DNA from: Tagaea sp965279565
GTDB taxonomy: Bacteria; Pseudomonadota; Alphaproteobacteria; CACIAM-22H2
Assembly (NCBI GenBank): GCA_965279565.1
Contig: OZ257249.1
Span: forward strand, 2,232,001 to 2,296,000
DNA: 64,000 bases
Reading direction: 5' to 3'
Shown: piece after piece, positions 8,268 to 16,111 of the stretch
Numbering within the stretch: the first letter of the stretch is position 1
Layout: each line of letters opens with the position of its first letter
Program-made: the position numbers and the translations under genes
The notes under the pieces: generated by a model
The model's input: the letters and a program-made list of their open reading frames with translations, nothing else
What the model was told of the DNA's origin: nothing
Database searches by the model: none

Positions 8268-9314
8268 TTAGTGGCGCGTTCCCAGTCCCAGCCTCTTCTC
8301 CAGCCCCGCACTCCAGCGCGACAGGCCGAAGCAGGCGAACCAGAAGATCGAGCCGGCGAACACGTAGGCTTCCATCGTCAGGCCGACCCATTTGGGATCG
8401 GCCAGTGCGGCATGCACGATGCCGAGAAGGTCGAACAGCGACACGACGAGCACGAGTGTCGTGTTCTTCAGCAGCGCGATGAACTCGTTCGCGAGTGCCG
8501 GCAGCGAGATGCGCAACGCCTGCGGCAGCACGATGAACCAGGTCGATTTCCAGTAGCCGAGGCCAAGGGCCGAGGCCGCCTCCGTCTGGCCCTTGGGCAA
8601 TGCCTGCAGGCCGCCGCGGATCGCCTCGGCCATGTAGGCCGCGATGCAGAAGGCGAGGCCCACGACCGCGCGCACCAGCCGGTCCACACCCACGCCCGCC
8701 GGCACGATCAGCGGCAGCAGCATCGAGGCGAGGAAGATCACCGCGATGATCGGCACGCCGCGCCAGAACTCGATGAAGGCAACCGACAGCGACTTGATCA
8801 GCGGCAGGCGCGACTGGCGGCCGAGGGCCAGCAGCACGCCCAGCGGGAACGCGCCGATCCCGGCATAGACGGCCATGAACACCGTCAGCATCAGCCCGCC
8901 CCATTCGCGCGTCTCGACCACCGGCAGGCCGAACCCGCCCAGCAGCAGCCACAGGCCGAGCGGCGGATAGACGACGAGCGTGAGGATCGCGAAGAGCTTC
9001 TTGTAGGGCGCCCCGTTCCACAGCAATGGCACGACGAACGCGACGAGCAGGATCGCGGCAAGGTCGACGCGCCAGGTCTGTGCTGCCGGGTAGAGCCCGT
9101 ACATGAACTGCCCGAAGCGCACGCGGATGAACACCCAGCACGCCCCGCCGGCGGCACAGTCGGTCCGGTCGTTGCCGTTCCACGTGGCGTTGAGGATCGC
9201 CCATTCGACGACCGGCGGCACGTAGCGCATCAGCAAAGCGAGGCACGCGAGCGAGAACAGCGCGTCGAGCCACGTGGCGAACAGGTTCGTGCGGGCCCAG
9301 CGGATCGCGTTCAT
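8268..9314 (-). CDS. aapM: general L-amino acid ABC transporter permease AapM
   Basis: The 348-residue polytopic inner-membrane protein contains the GVPIIAVIFLASMLLPL core of His/Glu/Gln/Arg-opine permeases. Its EAA cytoplasmic loop, EAASALGLGYWKSTW, contacts the ATPase. The long N-terminal half, with several extra helices and a Cys-containing loop (DCAAGGACW), is typical of AapM and longer than GlnP/HisM. It pairs with AapQ to form the channel. Its ATG overlaps the aapQ stop (ATGA). The expected next gene, the ATPase aapP, is absent: an SDR gene follows after 11 bp. Confidence 0.9.
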   Translation of the reverse strand: MNAIRWARTNLFATWLDALFSLACLALLMRYVPPVVEWAILNATWNGNDRTDCAAGGACWVFIRVRFGQFMYGLYPAAQTWRVDLAAILLVAFVVPLLWNGAPYKKLFAILTLVVYPPLGLWLLLGGFGLPVVETREWGGLMLTVFMAVYAGIGAFPLGVLLALGRQSRLPLIKSLSVAFIEFWRGVPIIAVIFLASMLLPLIVPAGVGVDRLVRAVVGLAFCIAAYMAEAIRGGLQALPKGQTEAASALGLGYWKSTWFIVLPQALRISLPALANEFIALLKNTTLVLVVSLFDLLGIVHAALADPKWVGLTMEAYVFAGSIFWFACFGLSRWSAGLEKRLGLGTRH

Positions 9315-10468
9315 CGCGTCACCAGGGCGATGCGCGCGTTGTACCAGTTCATGAACAGCGACACCGCGAGCCCGACGACGAGATAGATGCCGAGCACGAT
9401 GGCGATGATTTCGATCGCCTGGCCGGTGTTGTTGAGGGCCGAGCCCATGAACACGCTGACGATCTCGGGGAACGCGATGGCGGCACCGAAGGACGAGTTC
9501 TTCAGCACGTTGAGATACTGGCTGGTCATCGGCGGGACCATGACGCGCATGGCCTGCGGGACGACGATCAGGCGCAGGATCTGGCCGGGCTTGAGGCCGA
9601 GCGAGGCGGCCGCCTCCGTCTGGCCCTTGCTGACGGCAAGGATGCCGCCGCGCACGATCTCGGCGATGAAGCCGGCCGTGTAGGTGACAAGGGCGAAGAA
9701 CAGCGCCACGAATTCGGGGATCAGCGCGAAGCCGCCGCGGAAATTGAAGCCGGTCAGCGCCGGCACGCTCCACGCGGTCGTCGTGCCCGCGATGATCGCG
9801 GCGATCCCGGGCATGCCGACAAGCAGGCCGAACCCCGCCATCACGATGGGGAAGGGCTCGCCCGTGGCCGCCTGGCGCTTGGCCGCCCACAGGCGCAGGG
9901 CGAGGAAACCGGCGAAACCGGCGGCGAACAGCAGCAGCGGGATCGCGAACACGCCGGGTTCGACCGGCAGCGGGATCGACAGGCCGCGGTTGTTGAGGAA
10001 GAAGATGCCGCCGACATCGATGCTGGACCGGGGCGGCGGCAAGGCGCGCACGACGCCGAAATACCAGAAGAAGACGAAGAGCAGCAGCGGGATGTTGCGC
10101 ACGAACTCGACATACGCACCGGCGAAGAACGACAGCAGCCAGTTCCTCGACAGCCGCGCGATACCCACGACGAAGCCGAGCAGCGTGGCGAAGACCATGC
10201 CGAGGATCGAGACGAGGAGCGTGTTGGCGATGCCGACCAGCAGCAGGTCGAAATTGGTGTTCTGCGGTCCGTACTCGATCAGGCGGAAAGGCACGTCGAT
10301 GCCCGACGTGCGCCACAGGAAGTCGAAGCCGGACGCGATGCCGGCCTTGACCATGTTCTCCGACGCGTTGGTGACGAAGAACCAGACGATCAGGATAAGG
10401 CCGCCCGCGACCGCGAACTGGGCGAACCAGTCGCGGACGCGGGCGTCGTAGTAGTATCGCCGGAAGAT
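9311..10468 (-). CDS. aapQ: general L-amino acid ABC transporter permease AapQ, non-canonical start
   Basis: The protein has AapQ features: FRLIEYGPQNTNF, FVRNIPLLLFVFFWYFGVVR and the EAA loop EAAASLGLKPGQILR. The first in-frame ATG is at 10354, but 43 in-frame codons upstream of it also look coding, reading RRYYYDARVRDWFAQF then a hydrophobic helix, as at the N-terminus of other AapQ proteins. That stretch contains no ATG, GTG or TTG before the in-frame stop at 10484-10486, which is also the aapJ stop. The boundary given uses an ATC codon at 10466-10468, eight bases after AGGGG. Starting at 10354 would remove the first membrane helix. A sequence error is the other explanation. Confidence 0.75.
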   Translation of the reverse strand: MFRRYYYDARVRDWFAQFAVAGGLILIVWFFVTNASENMVKAGIASGFDFLWRTSGIDVPFRLIEYGPQNTNFDLLLVGIANTLLVSILGMVFATLLGFVVGIARLSRNWLLSFFAGAYVEFVRNIPLLLFVFFWYFGVVRALPPPRSSIDVGGIFFLNNRGLSIPLPVEPGVFAIPLLLFAAGFAGFLALRLWAAKRQAATGEPFPIVMAGFGLLVGMPGIAAIIAGTTTAWSVPALTGFNFRGGFALIPEFVALFFALVTYTAGFIAEIVRGGILAVSKGQTEAAASLGLKPGQILRLIVVPQAMRVMVPPMTSQYLNVLKNSSFGAAIAFPEIVSVFMGSALNNTGQAIEIIAIVLGIYLVVGLAVSLFMNWYNARIALVTR

Positions 10469-10483
10469 TGGCGAAGCCCCTGC

Positions 10484-11515
10484 TTACTGGAACGGCGGCG
10501 TGAAGAGGAGCCCGCCCTTGGTCCAGAGCTGGTTGGGGCCGCGCGGCAGCTTGAGCGGGGAGCCCATGCCGACCGTGCGCTCGTAGCTTTCGGCGTAGTT
10601 ACCGACCTGCTTGATCGCCTGGTACATCCAGTCGTTCGACAGGCCGAGCATCGCGCCGAAATTGCCTTCCACGCCGAGCAGGCGGCGGATCTCGCCGTTG
10701 GTCGACGACGCCTTCATCTGGTCGACATTGGCCGACGTGACGCCGAGATTCTCGGCGGCGATCATGCCGTTGAGGACCCAGCGCACGACCGCCTGGAAGC
10801 GTTCGTCGCCGTAGCGCGTGGTCGGGCCCTGCGGATCGTTCGAGATCAGCTCGGTCAGGATCACGTTGTCGTCGGGCGACTTCAGCTTGATGCGCTGGCC
10901 GGCCAGCGCGCCGAAACCGGCGGTGTAGGCGTCGCAGCGTTCGGCGTCGTAGGCCGCGATGGCGTCGTCGTTCTTCTGGAAGTTGACGATCGTCACCTTC
11001 TTCTTGCGCTCGGCGAACCAGTCGGTCGCCTGCTTCTCTTCCGTCGAGCCGGCCGCGACGCAGATCGTGGCGCCGTCCATCTGGTCGGGCTTGGTGATCC
11101 CGGCCTTCTTGCGCACGACGAAGGTCTGGCCCTCGTAGAAGTTGATGCCGAGGAAGTTCACGCCGAGCGAGGCGTTGCGCGAGAACGTGATGGTGGTGTT
11201 GCGCGACAGCAGGTCCACCTGGCCCGACTGCAGGATCGGCCAGCGCTGCTGGACCGACGTCGGCGTGAACTTGACCTTCTTCGCGTCGCCGAGGATGGCG
11301 GCGGCGAGCGCCTTGCAGTAGTCGACGTCGATGCCGGTCCATTCGCCCTTGTCGTTGGCGAAGGAGAAGCCGGGCAGGCCGAGATGGACGCCGCATTCCA
11401 GATGCCCGCGCGCCTTGATGGCGTCGAGCGTCGGGCTGGGCACCACCTGCTGCGCGCCCGCACCGAACGAGATGGTCGCGGCGGCAAAGGCTGCCGCGAG
11501 AATTGCTTTTTTCAT
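10484..11515 (-). CDS. aapJ: general L-amino acid ABC transporter substrate-binding protein AapJ
   Basis: The 343-residue periplasmic binding protein has a Sec signal peptide (MKKAILAAAFAAATISFGAGAQ). The mature part has features of the AapJ/BztA family: LDAIKARGHLECGVHLGLPGF, WTGIDVDYCKALAAA, SRNTTITFSRNA and the ending GPNQLWTKGGLLFTPPFQ. The ATG at 11515 is chosen because AGGGGG precedes it by seven bases; the frame extends 26 codons upstream without a comparable site. It binds polar amino acids and delivers them to AapQ/AapM. The next gene, aapQ, follows directly in the same reading frame. Confidence 0.93.
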   Translation of the reverse strand: MKKAILAAAFAAATISFGAGAQQVVPSPTLDAIKARGHLECGVHLGLPGFSFANDKGEWTGIDVDYCKALAAAILGDAKKVKFTPTSVQQRWPILQSGQVDLLSRNTTITFSRNASLGVNFLGINFYEGQTFVVRKKAGITKPDQMDGATICVAAGSTEEKQATDWFAERKKKVTIVNFQKNDDAIAAYDAERCDAYTAGFGALAGQRIKLKSPDDNVILTELISNDPQGPTTRYGDERFQAVVRWVLNGMIAAENLGVTSANVDQMKASSTNGEIRRLLGVEGNFGAMLGLSNDWMYQAIKQVGNYAESYERTVGMGSPLKLPRGPNQLWTKGGLLFTPPFQ

Positions 11516-11655
11516 GAGGGACCCCCTGGGTAGACGTCGTTCCGCATTTTGTGCGTTGCCGGGGATAATGGCGTCTGTAGGGCCTGTCGGCAAGATGTCA
11601 TAGACGTGCGGTAGAAGCGGCGATTATCCTCGGACTCGAATGGGGGGAGTGGCCC

Positions 11656-12738
11656 GTGTCTGCCCGACTTGAAATCGACCGCGTCGAAACCGCGTACGGG
11701 AACGTGCGCGTGCTGAAAGGGGTGTCGCTCGACGTGGCGCCCGGCGAGTTCGTCGCCCTGCTGGGGTCGTCGGGCTGCGGAAAGACCACACTGTTGCGCA
11801 CCATCGCGGGGTTCCTCAGCGCCACGTCCGGGGAAATCCGGGTCGGCGGGCGCGACATTTCGGGCGAGCCGCCGGACAAGCGCGGCATGGCGATGGTCTT
11901 CCAGAGCTACGCGCTGTGGCCGCACATGACGGTGGCGCAGAACGTGGGCTACGGGCTGCGGCTGAAGAAATGGCCGCGCGAGAAGATCGCCGCGCGCGTC
12001 GACGAGATCCTGAAGATGCTGAAGCTGGACGGGCTGGGGGCGCGCAACGTCGCCCAGCTTTCCGGCGGCCAGCGCCAGCGCGTGGCGCTGGGAAGGGCGC
12101 TGGCGGTCGATCCGTCGATCCTGCTGCTGGACGAGCCGCTTTCCAATCTCGACGCGCGCATCCGCGAGGACGTGCGCCACGAGATCAAGGCGCTGCAGAA
12201 GAATCTCGGCATCACCGCGATCCACGTCACGCACGACCGCGAGGAGGCCATGGTGATGGCCGACCGCATCGTCATCCTCGACGCCGGCACGATCGCCCAG
12301 GTCGGCCCGCCCGAGACGATCTACAACGCGCCCAATTCGCCCTTCGTGGCCGCCTTCATGGGAGCGACGAACGTGGTGCGTCTGTCTGCCGTGCGCCGGG
12401 ACGATTCGATCGACATCGCCGAGGGGCCGGGCAACCGCGCCACCGTGCTGCGCAAAGAGGCTCCCGCCGGGTTCGAGCGCGGCGAGCTGGTGGCGCATTT
12501 CCGCTCCGAAGCCGCCGAGCTTGCCGACGCTGCCGCGCGCGATGCGGGTGCCCTGATGCTGCCGGGCCGCATCGTGCAGGCCTCGTATCCGGGCGGGATC
12601 TGGCGCTATGCGGTCGCGGTGGGCGACAGCCAGTACATGGTCGACGACCCGGACCGGCGCGAGATCGGCAGCACCGTCGCGGTGCGGGTCCCGGCGGAGG
12701 CACTGCATCTCTATCCCGCGGCGCTGTCGCGGAACTGA
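11656..12738 (+). CDS. ABC transporter ATP-binding protein (Fe/spermidine/putrescine class)
   Basis: This is a 360-residue ATPase with Walker A GSSGCGKTT, Q-loop MVFQSYALWPHM, signature LSGGQRQRVALG, Walker B ILLLDEPLSNLD and the H-loop in HVTHDREEA. The C-terminal third is a TOBE-type domain as in PotA, FbpC and MalK proteins. It starts at GTG 11656 behind GGGGGGAG. It is the first gene of an importer operon with the binding protein at 12824 and two permeases, and is divergent from aapJ. It is not of the AapP type, which is shorter (about 250 residues) and lacks this C-terminal domain, so it is unlikely to be the normal partner of AapQ/AapM. Confidence 0.92.
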   Translation: MSARLEIDRVETAYGNVRVLKGVSLDVAPGEFVALLGSSGCGKTTLLRTIAGFLSATSGEIRVGGRDISGEPPDKRGMAMVFQSYALWPHMTVAQNVGYGLRLKKWPREKIAARVDEILKMLKLDGLGARNVAQLSGGQRQRVALGRALAVDPSILLLDEPLSNLDARIREDVRHEIKALQKNLGITAIHVTHDREEAMVMADRIVILDAGTIAQVGPPETIYNAPNSPFVAAFMGATNVVRLSAVRRDDSIDIAEGPGNRATVLRKEAPAGFERGELVAHFRSEAAELADAAARDAGALMLPGRIVQASYPGGIWRYAVAVGDSQYMVDDPDRREIGSTVAVRVPAEALHLYPAALSRN

Positions 12739-12823
12739 CACGGAACGCGCCTTACAAGACAAGCCGACGGGCGTGACCGGAAGCCCGACGGCGAAACGAG
12801 ACCGGTCGAAGATGGAGGAACTG

Positions 12824-13975
12824 ATGAAAAGACGGACGATGATGGCCGCCCTGGCGGCGACGACGATGCTGGTGGCGGCGGGAAGCGCCCACGCCCAGCA
12901 GGTCAATCTCAACGTGATGACGGCGGGCGACCAGAACATGGTCGACTACATCACCGAGTTCCTGGGCCCGATGTTCGAGAAGGCCAATCCGGGCGTGAAG
13001 GTCCGTGCGGTCGGCACGGGTCCCGGCGACGCCGGCTCGCAGCGCATCTGGGAGCGCCTGGAAGCGCAGAAGAAGGCCAATACGGCCACCGTCGACGTCG
13101 ACGTCGCGGTCGTGCACCAGAAGATGGCCGGCCAGATGGTCAAGGACGGCCTGCTGTCGAAGTACCGCATGCAGGTCTCGACCGGCGGCATGGCGACCAA
13201 CGACGTGACCAAGAACGCGCTGGGCGTCAATGTCGACGGCTACGTGATCCCGATGTTCAACAGCCAGATCGCGATCGCCTACAACCCCGACAAGGTCAAG
13301 ACCGCGCCGGCGACCTACGACGATCTCGTCAGCTTCGCTTCCGCCAACCCGAAGCGCTTCGGGCACAACGGCATCCGCGGCGGCATGTCGGGCGTGGGCT
13401 TCGTGTTCGGCTGGCTCTATGCCTACGCGCCCCAGCCCGCCAAGCTGATCGAGGGACCGTACGACGACGCGACGGTCGCGGCGCTGGCACCGGCCCTGCA
13501 GAAGCTCAAGGCGTTCAACGCGACGTCGACGATCACGCCGGGCAACGCGGGCACGCTCGACGCGCTCAACCGCGGCGAGATCGACATGGGCCCGGTGTGG
13601 ATGGACATGTTCTACACCTGGCAGGCCGAAGGCCGCCTGTCGCCCAAGCTGAAGCTGACGCTGCTGAAGACCGGCCTGCCGGGCCAGCCGATGTACTATG
13701 TGGTGCCGGAGAAGTCGGCCAACGCGGCCGTCGCGCGCAAGTTCGTCGAGCTCGCGACCTCGCCGCAGGTGCAGGCCAAGGGCATCGTCGAGCGCTTCAA
13801 CTGGCTGCCGGGCATCGACGCCAACCACGTGCAGCAGCATCTCGACGCCAAGATCTGGGAGAAGCTGTTCAAGGACGTGCCGCCCGACATGCTCAAGTCG
13901 ATGGGCAAGCCGATGCCGCAGGCGGACTACTTCACCAAGATCCAGGAGCAGTACGAGAAAGTCGTGCTGAACTGA
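12824..13975 (+). CDS. extracellular solute-binding protein (family 1)
   Basis: The 383-residue product begins with a Sec signal peptide of about 26 residues ending in SAHAQ. GGAGGA lies 5 bases before the ATG at 12824. The mature part reads VNLNVMTAGDQNMVDY and later AIAYNPDKVKTAPATYDDL, the hinge-region style of iron/thiamine/polyamine binding proteins. It would capture a small solute in the periplasm for the permeases at 14025 and 14858. The ligand cannot be told from sequence alone. A strong hairpin follows the stop codon and probably lets this gene be expressed above the permease genes. Confidence 0.88.
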   Translation: MKRRTMMAALAATTMLVAAGSAHAQQVNLNVMTAGDQNMVDYITEFLGPMFEKANPGVKVRAVGTGPGDAGSQRIWERLEAQKKANTATVDVDVAVVHQKMAGQMVKDGLLSKYRMQVSTGGMATNDVTKNALGVNVDGYVIPMFNSQIAIAYNPDKVKTAPATYDDLVSFASANPKRFGHNGIRGGMSGVGFVFGWLYAYAPQPAKLIEGPYDDATVAALAPALQKLKAFNATSTITPGNAGTLDALNRGEIDMGPVWMDMFYTWQAEGRLSPKLKLTLLKTGLPGQPMYYVVPEKSANAAVARKFVELATSPQVQAKGIVERFNWLPGIDANHVQQHLDAKIWEKLFKDVPPDMLKSMGKPMPQADYFTKIQEQYEKVVLN

Positions 13976-13988
13976 GCCGAGGGACGAA

Positions 13989-14021
13989 GGGCCGGCGCCG
14001 CGCGGCGCCGGCCCCGTTTTT
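13989..14021 (+). terminator. GC-rich hairpin with T-run after the binding-protein gene
   Basis: GCCGGCGCCG at 13991-14000 is followed at once by its exact complement CGGCGCCGGC (14003-14012) with only CG between. Flanking G/C bases extend the stem, and GTTTTT ends at 14021. This is the form of an intrinsic terminator. The permease ATG is only 4 bp further on, so it most likely acts as a partial terminator or RNA-stabilising hairpin within the operon, giving more binding protein than permease. Confidence 0.7.
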
Positions 14022-14024
14022 CCG

Positions 14025-14861
14025 ATGGGTCCGAACCGAAACATCTCCATCCTTCTCGTCGTGCCCGCCCTGCTCGTGGTGGCGGCCTTGTTCGTCTATC
14101 CGCTCGGCTTCTCGCTGGTCGGCGCCTTCCAGGACAAGGAAGCGGCGTGGACGCTCGCCAATTTCGGGCGCGCGTGGGAGCTCTACCGTCTCGACACGGC
14201 CTTCACGATCGTCATCGTGCTGGTCTCGTGCGCGCTGATCGCCGCCTTCTCGATCGCCATCGGCGGATACCTGACGCTGGGCGAAAGCCCGCTCGCCAAG
14301 GCGATCCTCGGCTTCCTCTACCGCTGGCCGCTCTTCATCCCCTTCATCGTCGCCGCCCAGTGCATGCGCACCTTCATCGGGCGCAACGGCATGATGAACA
14401 TGACCTTCGTCTATTTCGGCATCATCGACATCGAGCAGGCGCAGAGCTTCCTCGACTGGCGCGGCATCATCATCACCTTCGTGTGGAAGCAGACACCGTT
14501 CGTGGCGCTGATGGTGGCGGGCGCCATGGCCGGGCTCGACCGCTCGACGATCGAGGCGGCGCGCAACCTGGGCGCCTCGCGCCTGCGCATCCTGGGCGAG
14601 ATCCTCGTCCCGCAGGTTTCGCGCACGCTCGCCGTCGGGCTCGTGCTGTCGTTCGTCACGATGATGTCGGTGCTGTCGGTCCCGCTGATGCTGTCGGGGC
14701 AGAGCCCGTCGATGCTGACGGTCAACATGGCCTGGCGCATCAATTCGGTCGGCGACTACGGCACGGCCAACGCGCTGGGCTTCGTGTCGTACCTGATGAC
14801 CGGCTTCGCCGCGTGGTTCTACATCCGCCACGGCCTGCGCGAGAAGGCGGGCCAGCCATGA
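14025..14861 (+). CDS. ABC transporter permease (first subunit)
   Basis: This is a 278-residue inner-membrane protein with six apparent helices, beginning with ISILLVVPALLVVAALFVYPLGF. The EAA loop is EAARNLGASRLRILGEILVPQ, the ATPase contact of PotB/FbpB-type permeases. It works with the permease at 14858, the ATPase at 11656 and the binding protein at 12824. Its stop overlaps the next ATG (ATGA), so the two permeases are made together. A Shine-Dalgarno sequence is not obvious because the terminator-like hairpin runs up to the start. Confidence 0.88.
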   Translation: MGPNRNISILLVVPALLVVAALFVYPLGFSLVGAFQDKEAAWTLANFGRAWELYRLDTAFTIVIVLVSCALIAAFSIAIGGYLTLGESPLAKAILGFLYRWPLFIPFIVAAQCMRTFIGRNGMMNMTFVYFGIIDIEQAQSFLDWRGIIITFVWKQTPFVALMVAGAMAGLDRSTIEAARNLGASRLRILGEILVPQVSRTLAVGLVLSFVTMMSVLSVPLMLSGQSPSMLTVNMAWRINSVGDYGTANALGFVSYLMTGFAAWFYIRHGLREKAGQP

Positions 14862-15658
14862 GCCTGCGCTGGCCGCTGCGCGCGATCGCCCTCGGGCTGA
14901 TCGCCTTCGCGATCTTCGGGCCGCTCGCCAACCTGCTGATCTGGTCGGTCGCCGAGGCGTGGTTCTGGCCCGACCGGCTGCCCTCGCAATGGGGCTTCCG
15001 CTACTGGGAGACCGTCTTCCGTCCGACGGGCCGCGCGATGGAATCGCTGTGGCTCAGCGTGTGGATCGCATTGCTGACCACCGCCTGCGCGCTCGCGCTT
15101 TCGATACCGGCGGGCTACGCGCTGGCGCGCGGCAAGCTGCCGTGGCGGCCCATCGTGCTGCTGCTGTTCCTGCTGCCGCAGGCCTTCCCGAGCCTGCCGG
15201 TCTACATCAACATCGCGCGCATCTTCTTCGCCTTCGACCTCAACGGCACGGTCGCGGGCGTGGTGCTCGTGCACACGGTGCACGGGCTCGTCTATTCGGT
15301 GTGGATCGCGACGGCCGCCTTCGCGGCGATCGAGCCGGAGCTGGAGCAGGCCGCGCGCAACATGGGCGCCTCGGCGCCGCGCACCTTCTTCGAGGTGACG
15401 CTGCCGCTGGCCCTGCCCGGGCTGGTGGCGAGCGCCATCTTCGTGTTCCTCGAATCGCTGGACGAGTTCACCGGCAGCTTCTTCGTGGGTGCGCCGGAAG
15501 TGCGCACGCTGCCGCTGCTGCTCTACAACGCCTCGGCCGGCGGCAACATCCAGATCGCGTCGATCTCGGCGCTGATCCTGCTCGTCCCCTCGGTCGGCTT
15601 CATGCTGCTGGTCGAGCGGTTCCTGAAGGGCGAGGTGATGGCGAAGCTGGGGCGCTAG
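14858..15658 (+). CDS. ABC transporter permease (second subunit)
   Basis: The 266-residue polytopic protein carries the EAA loop as EQAARNMGASAPRTFFEVTLP and the helix run LLLFLLPQAFPSLPVYINIA, typical of the PotC/ThiP-like second permease of polyamine, iron or thiamine importers. It overlaps the first permease by 4 bp. Its last 4 bp also overlap the end of the convergent aroQ gene. Together the four genes at 11656-15658 form a complete importer. Confidence 0.88.
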   Translation: MSLRWPLRAIALGLIAFAIFGPLANLLIWSVAEAWFWPDRLPSQWGFRYWETVFRPTGRAMESLWLSVWIALLTTACALALSIPAGYALARGKLPWRPIVLLLFLLPQAFPSLPVYINIARIFFAFDLNGTVAGVVLVHTVHGLVYSVWIATAAFAAIEPELEQAARNMGASAPRTFFEVTLPLALPGLVASAIFVFLESLDEFTGSFFVGAPEVRTLPLLLYNASAGGNIQIASISALILLVPSVGFMLLVERFLKGEVMAKLGR

Positions 15659-16104
15659 CCCTTCGCCGGCTTCGCCATCAGCATCTTCAGCGAATTGACG
15701 GCCACGCCGTAGCCCTCTGGCCCGAGTCCGGCGATCACGGCCGTGGCGATCGTCGACACCAGCGAGCGGTGATAGATCTGCTCGCGCCGGTGGATGTTCG
15801 AGATGTGCAGCTCCACGATGGGGGCCGGGAACATCTTCAGCGCGTCGAGCACGGCGATCGACGTGAAGGTGTAGGCCGCCGGGTTGATGACGATGCCGGC
15901 CGCCCCGCTATCGATGGCCTCGTGGATCCAGTCGATCAGCTGCGTCTCGCTGTTGGTCTGCCGGAACTCGACCGGCGTGCTGCCTGCGGCCGCGCGGCAC
16001 ATCGCCTCGACCTCGGCCAACGTCGTGCGGCCATAGATCTCCGGCTCGCGCTTGCCCAGCCGGTTCAGGTTCGGGCCGTTGAGGACGTAGATCGGCTTGG
16101 TCAT
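15655..16104 (-). CDS. aroQ: type II 3-dehydroquinate dehydratase
   Basis: The 149-residue length and motifs are those of type II dehydroquinases: LNGPNLNRLGKREPEIYG with the catalytic Arg/Tyr loop, INPAAYTFTSIAVLDAL, and VELHISNIHRRE with the catalytic His. It interconverts 3-dehydroquinate and 3-dehydroshikimate. It lies 7 bp after the TRAP large permease gene in the same direction, so it appears to be the last gene of the dctPQM operon. That suggests a catabolic role for imported quinate, shikimate or a related acid, though it could also serve the biosynthetic shikimate pathway. Confidence 0.93.
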   Translation of the reverse strand: MTKPIYVLNGPNLNRLGKREPEIYGRTTLAEVEAMCRAAAGSTPVEFRQTNSETQLIDWIHEAIDSGAAGIVINPAAYTFTSIAVLDALKMFPAPIVELHISNIHRREQIYHRSLVSTIATAVIAGLGPEGYGVAVNSLKMLMAKPAKG

Positions 16105-16111
16105 GTTCGCA

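Noticed and set aside
11656..12738. ATPase at 11656 as the missing AapP
   Set aside because: It is 360 residues with a C-terminal TOBE-type domain and heads its own complete importer operon; AapP-type ATPases are near 250 residues without it.
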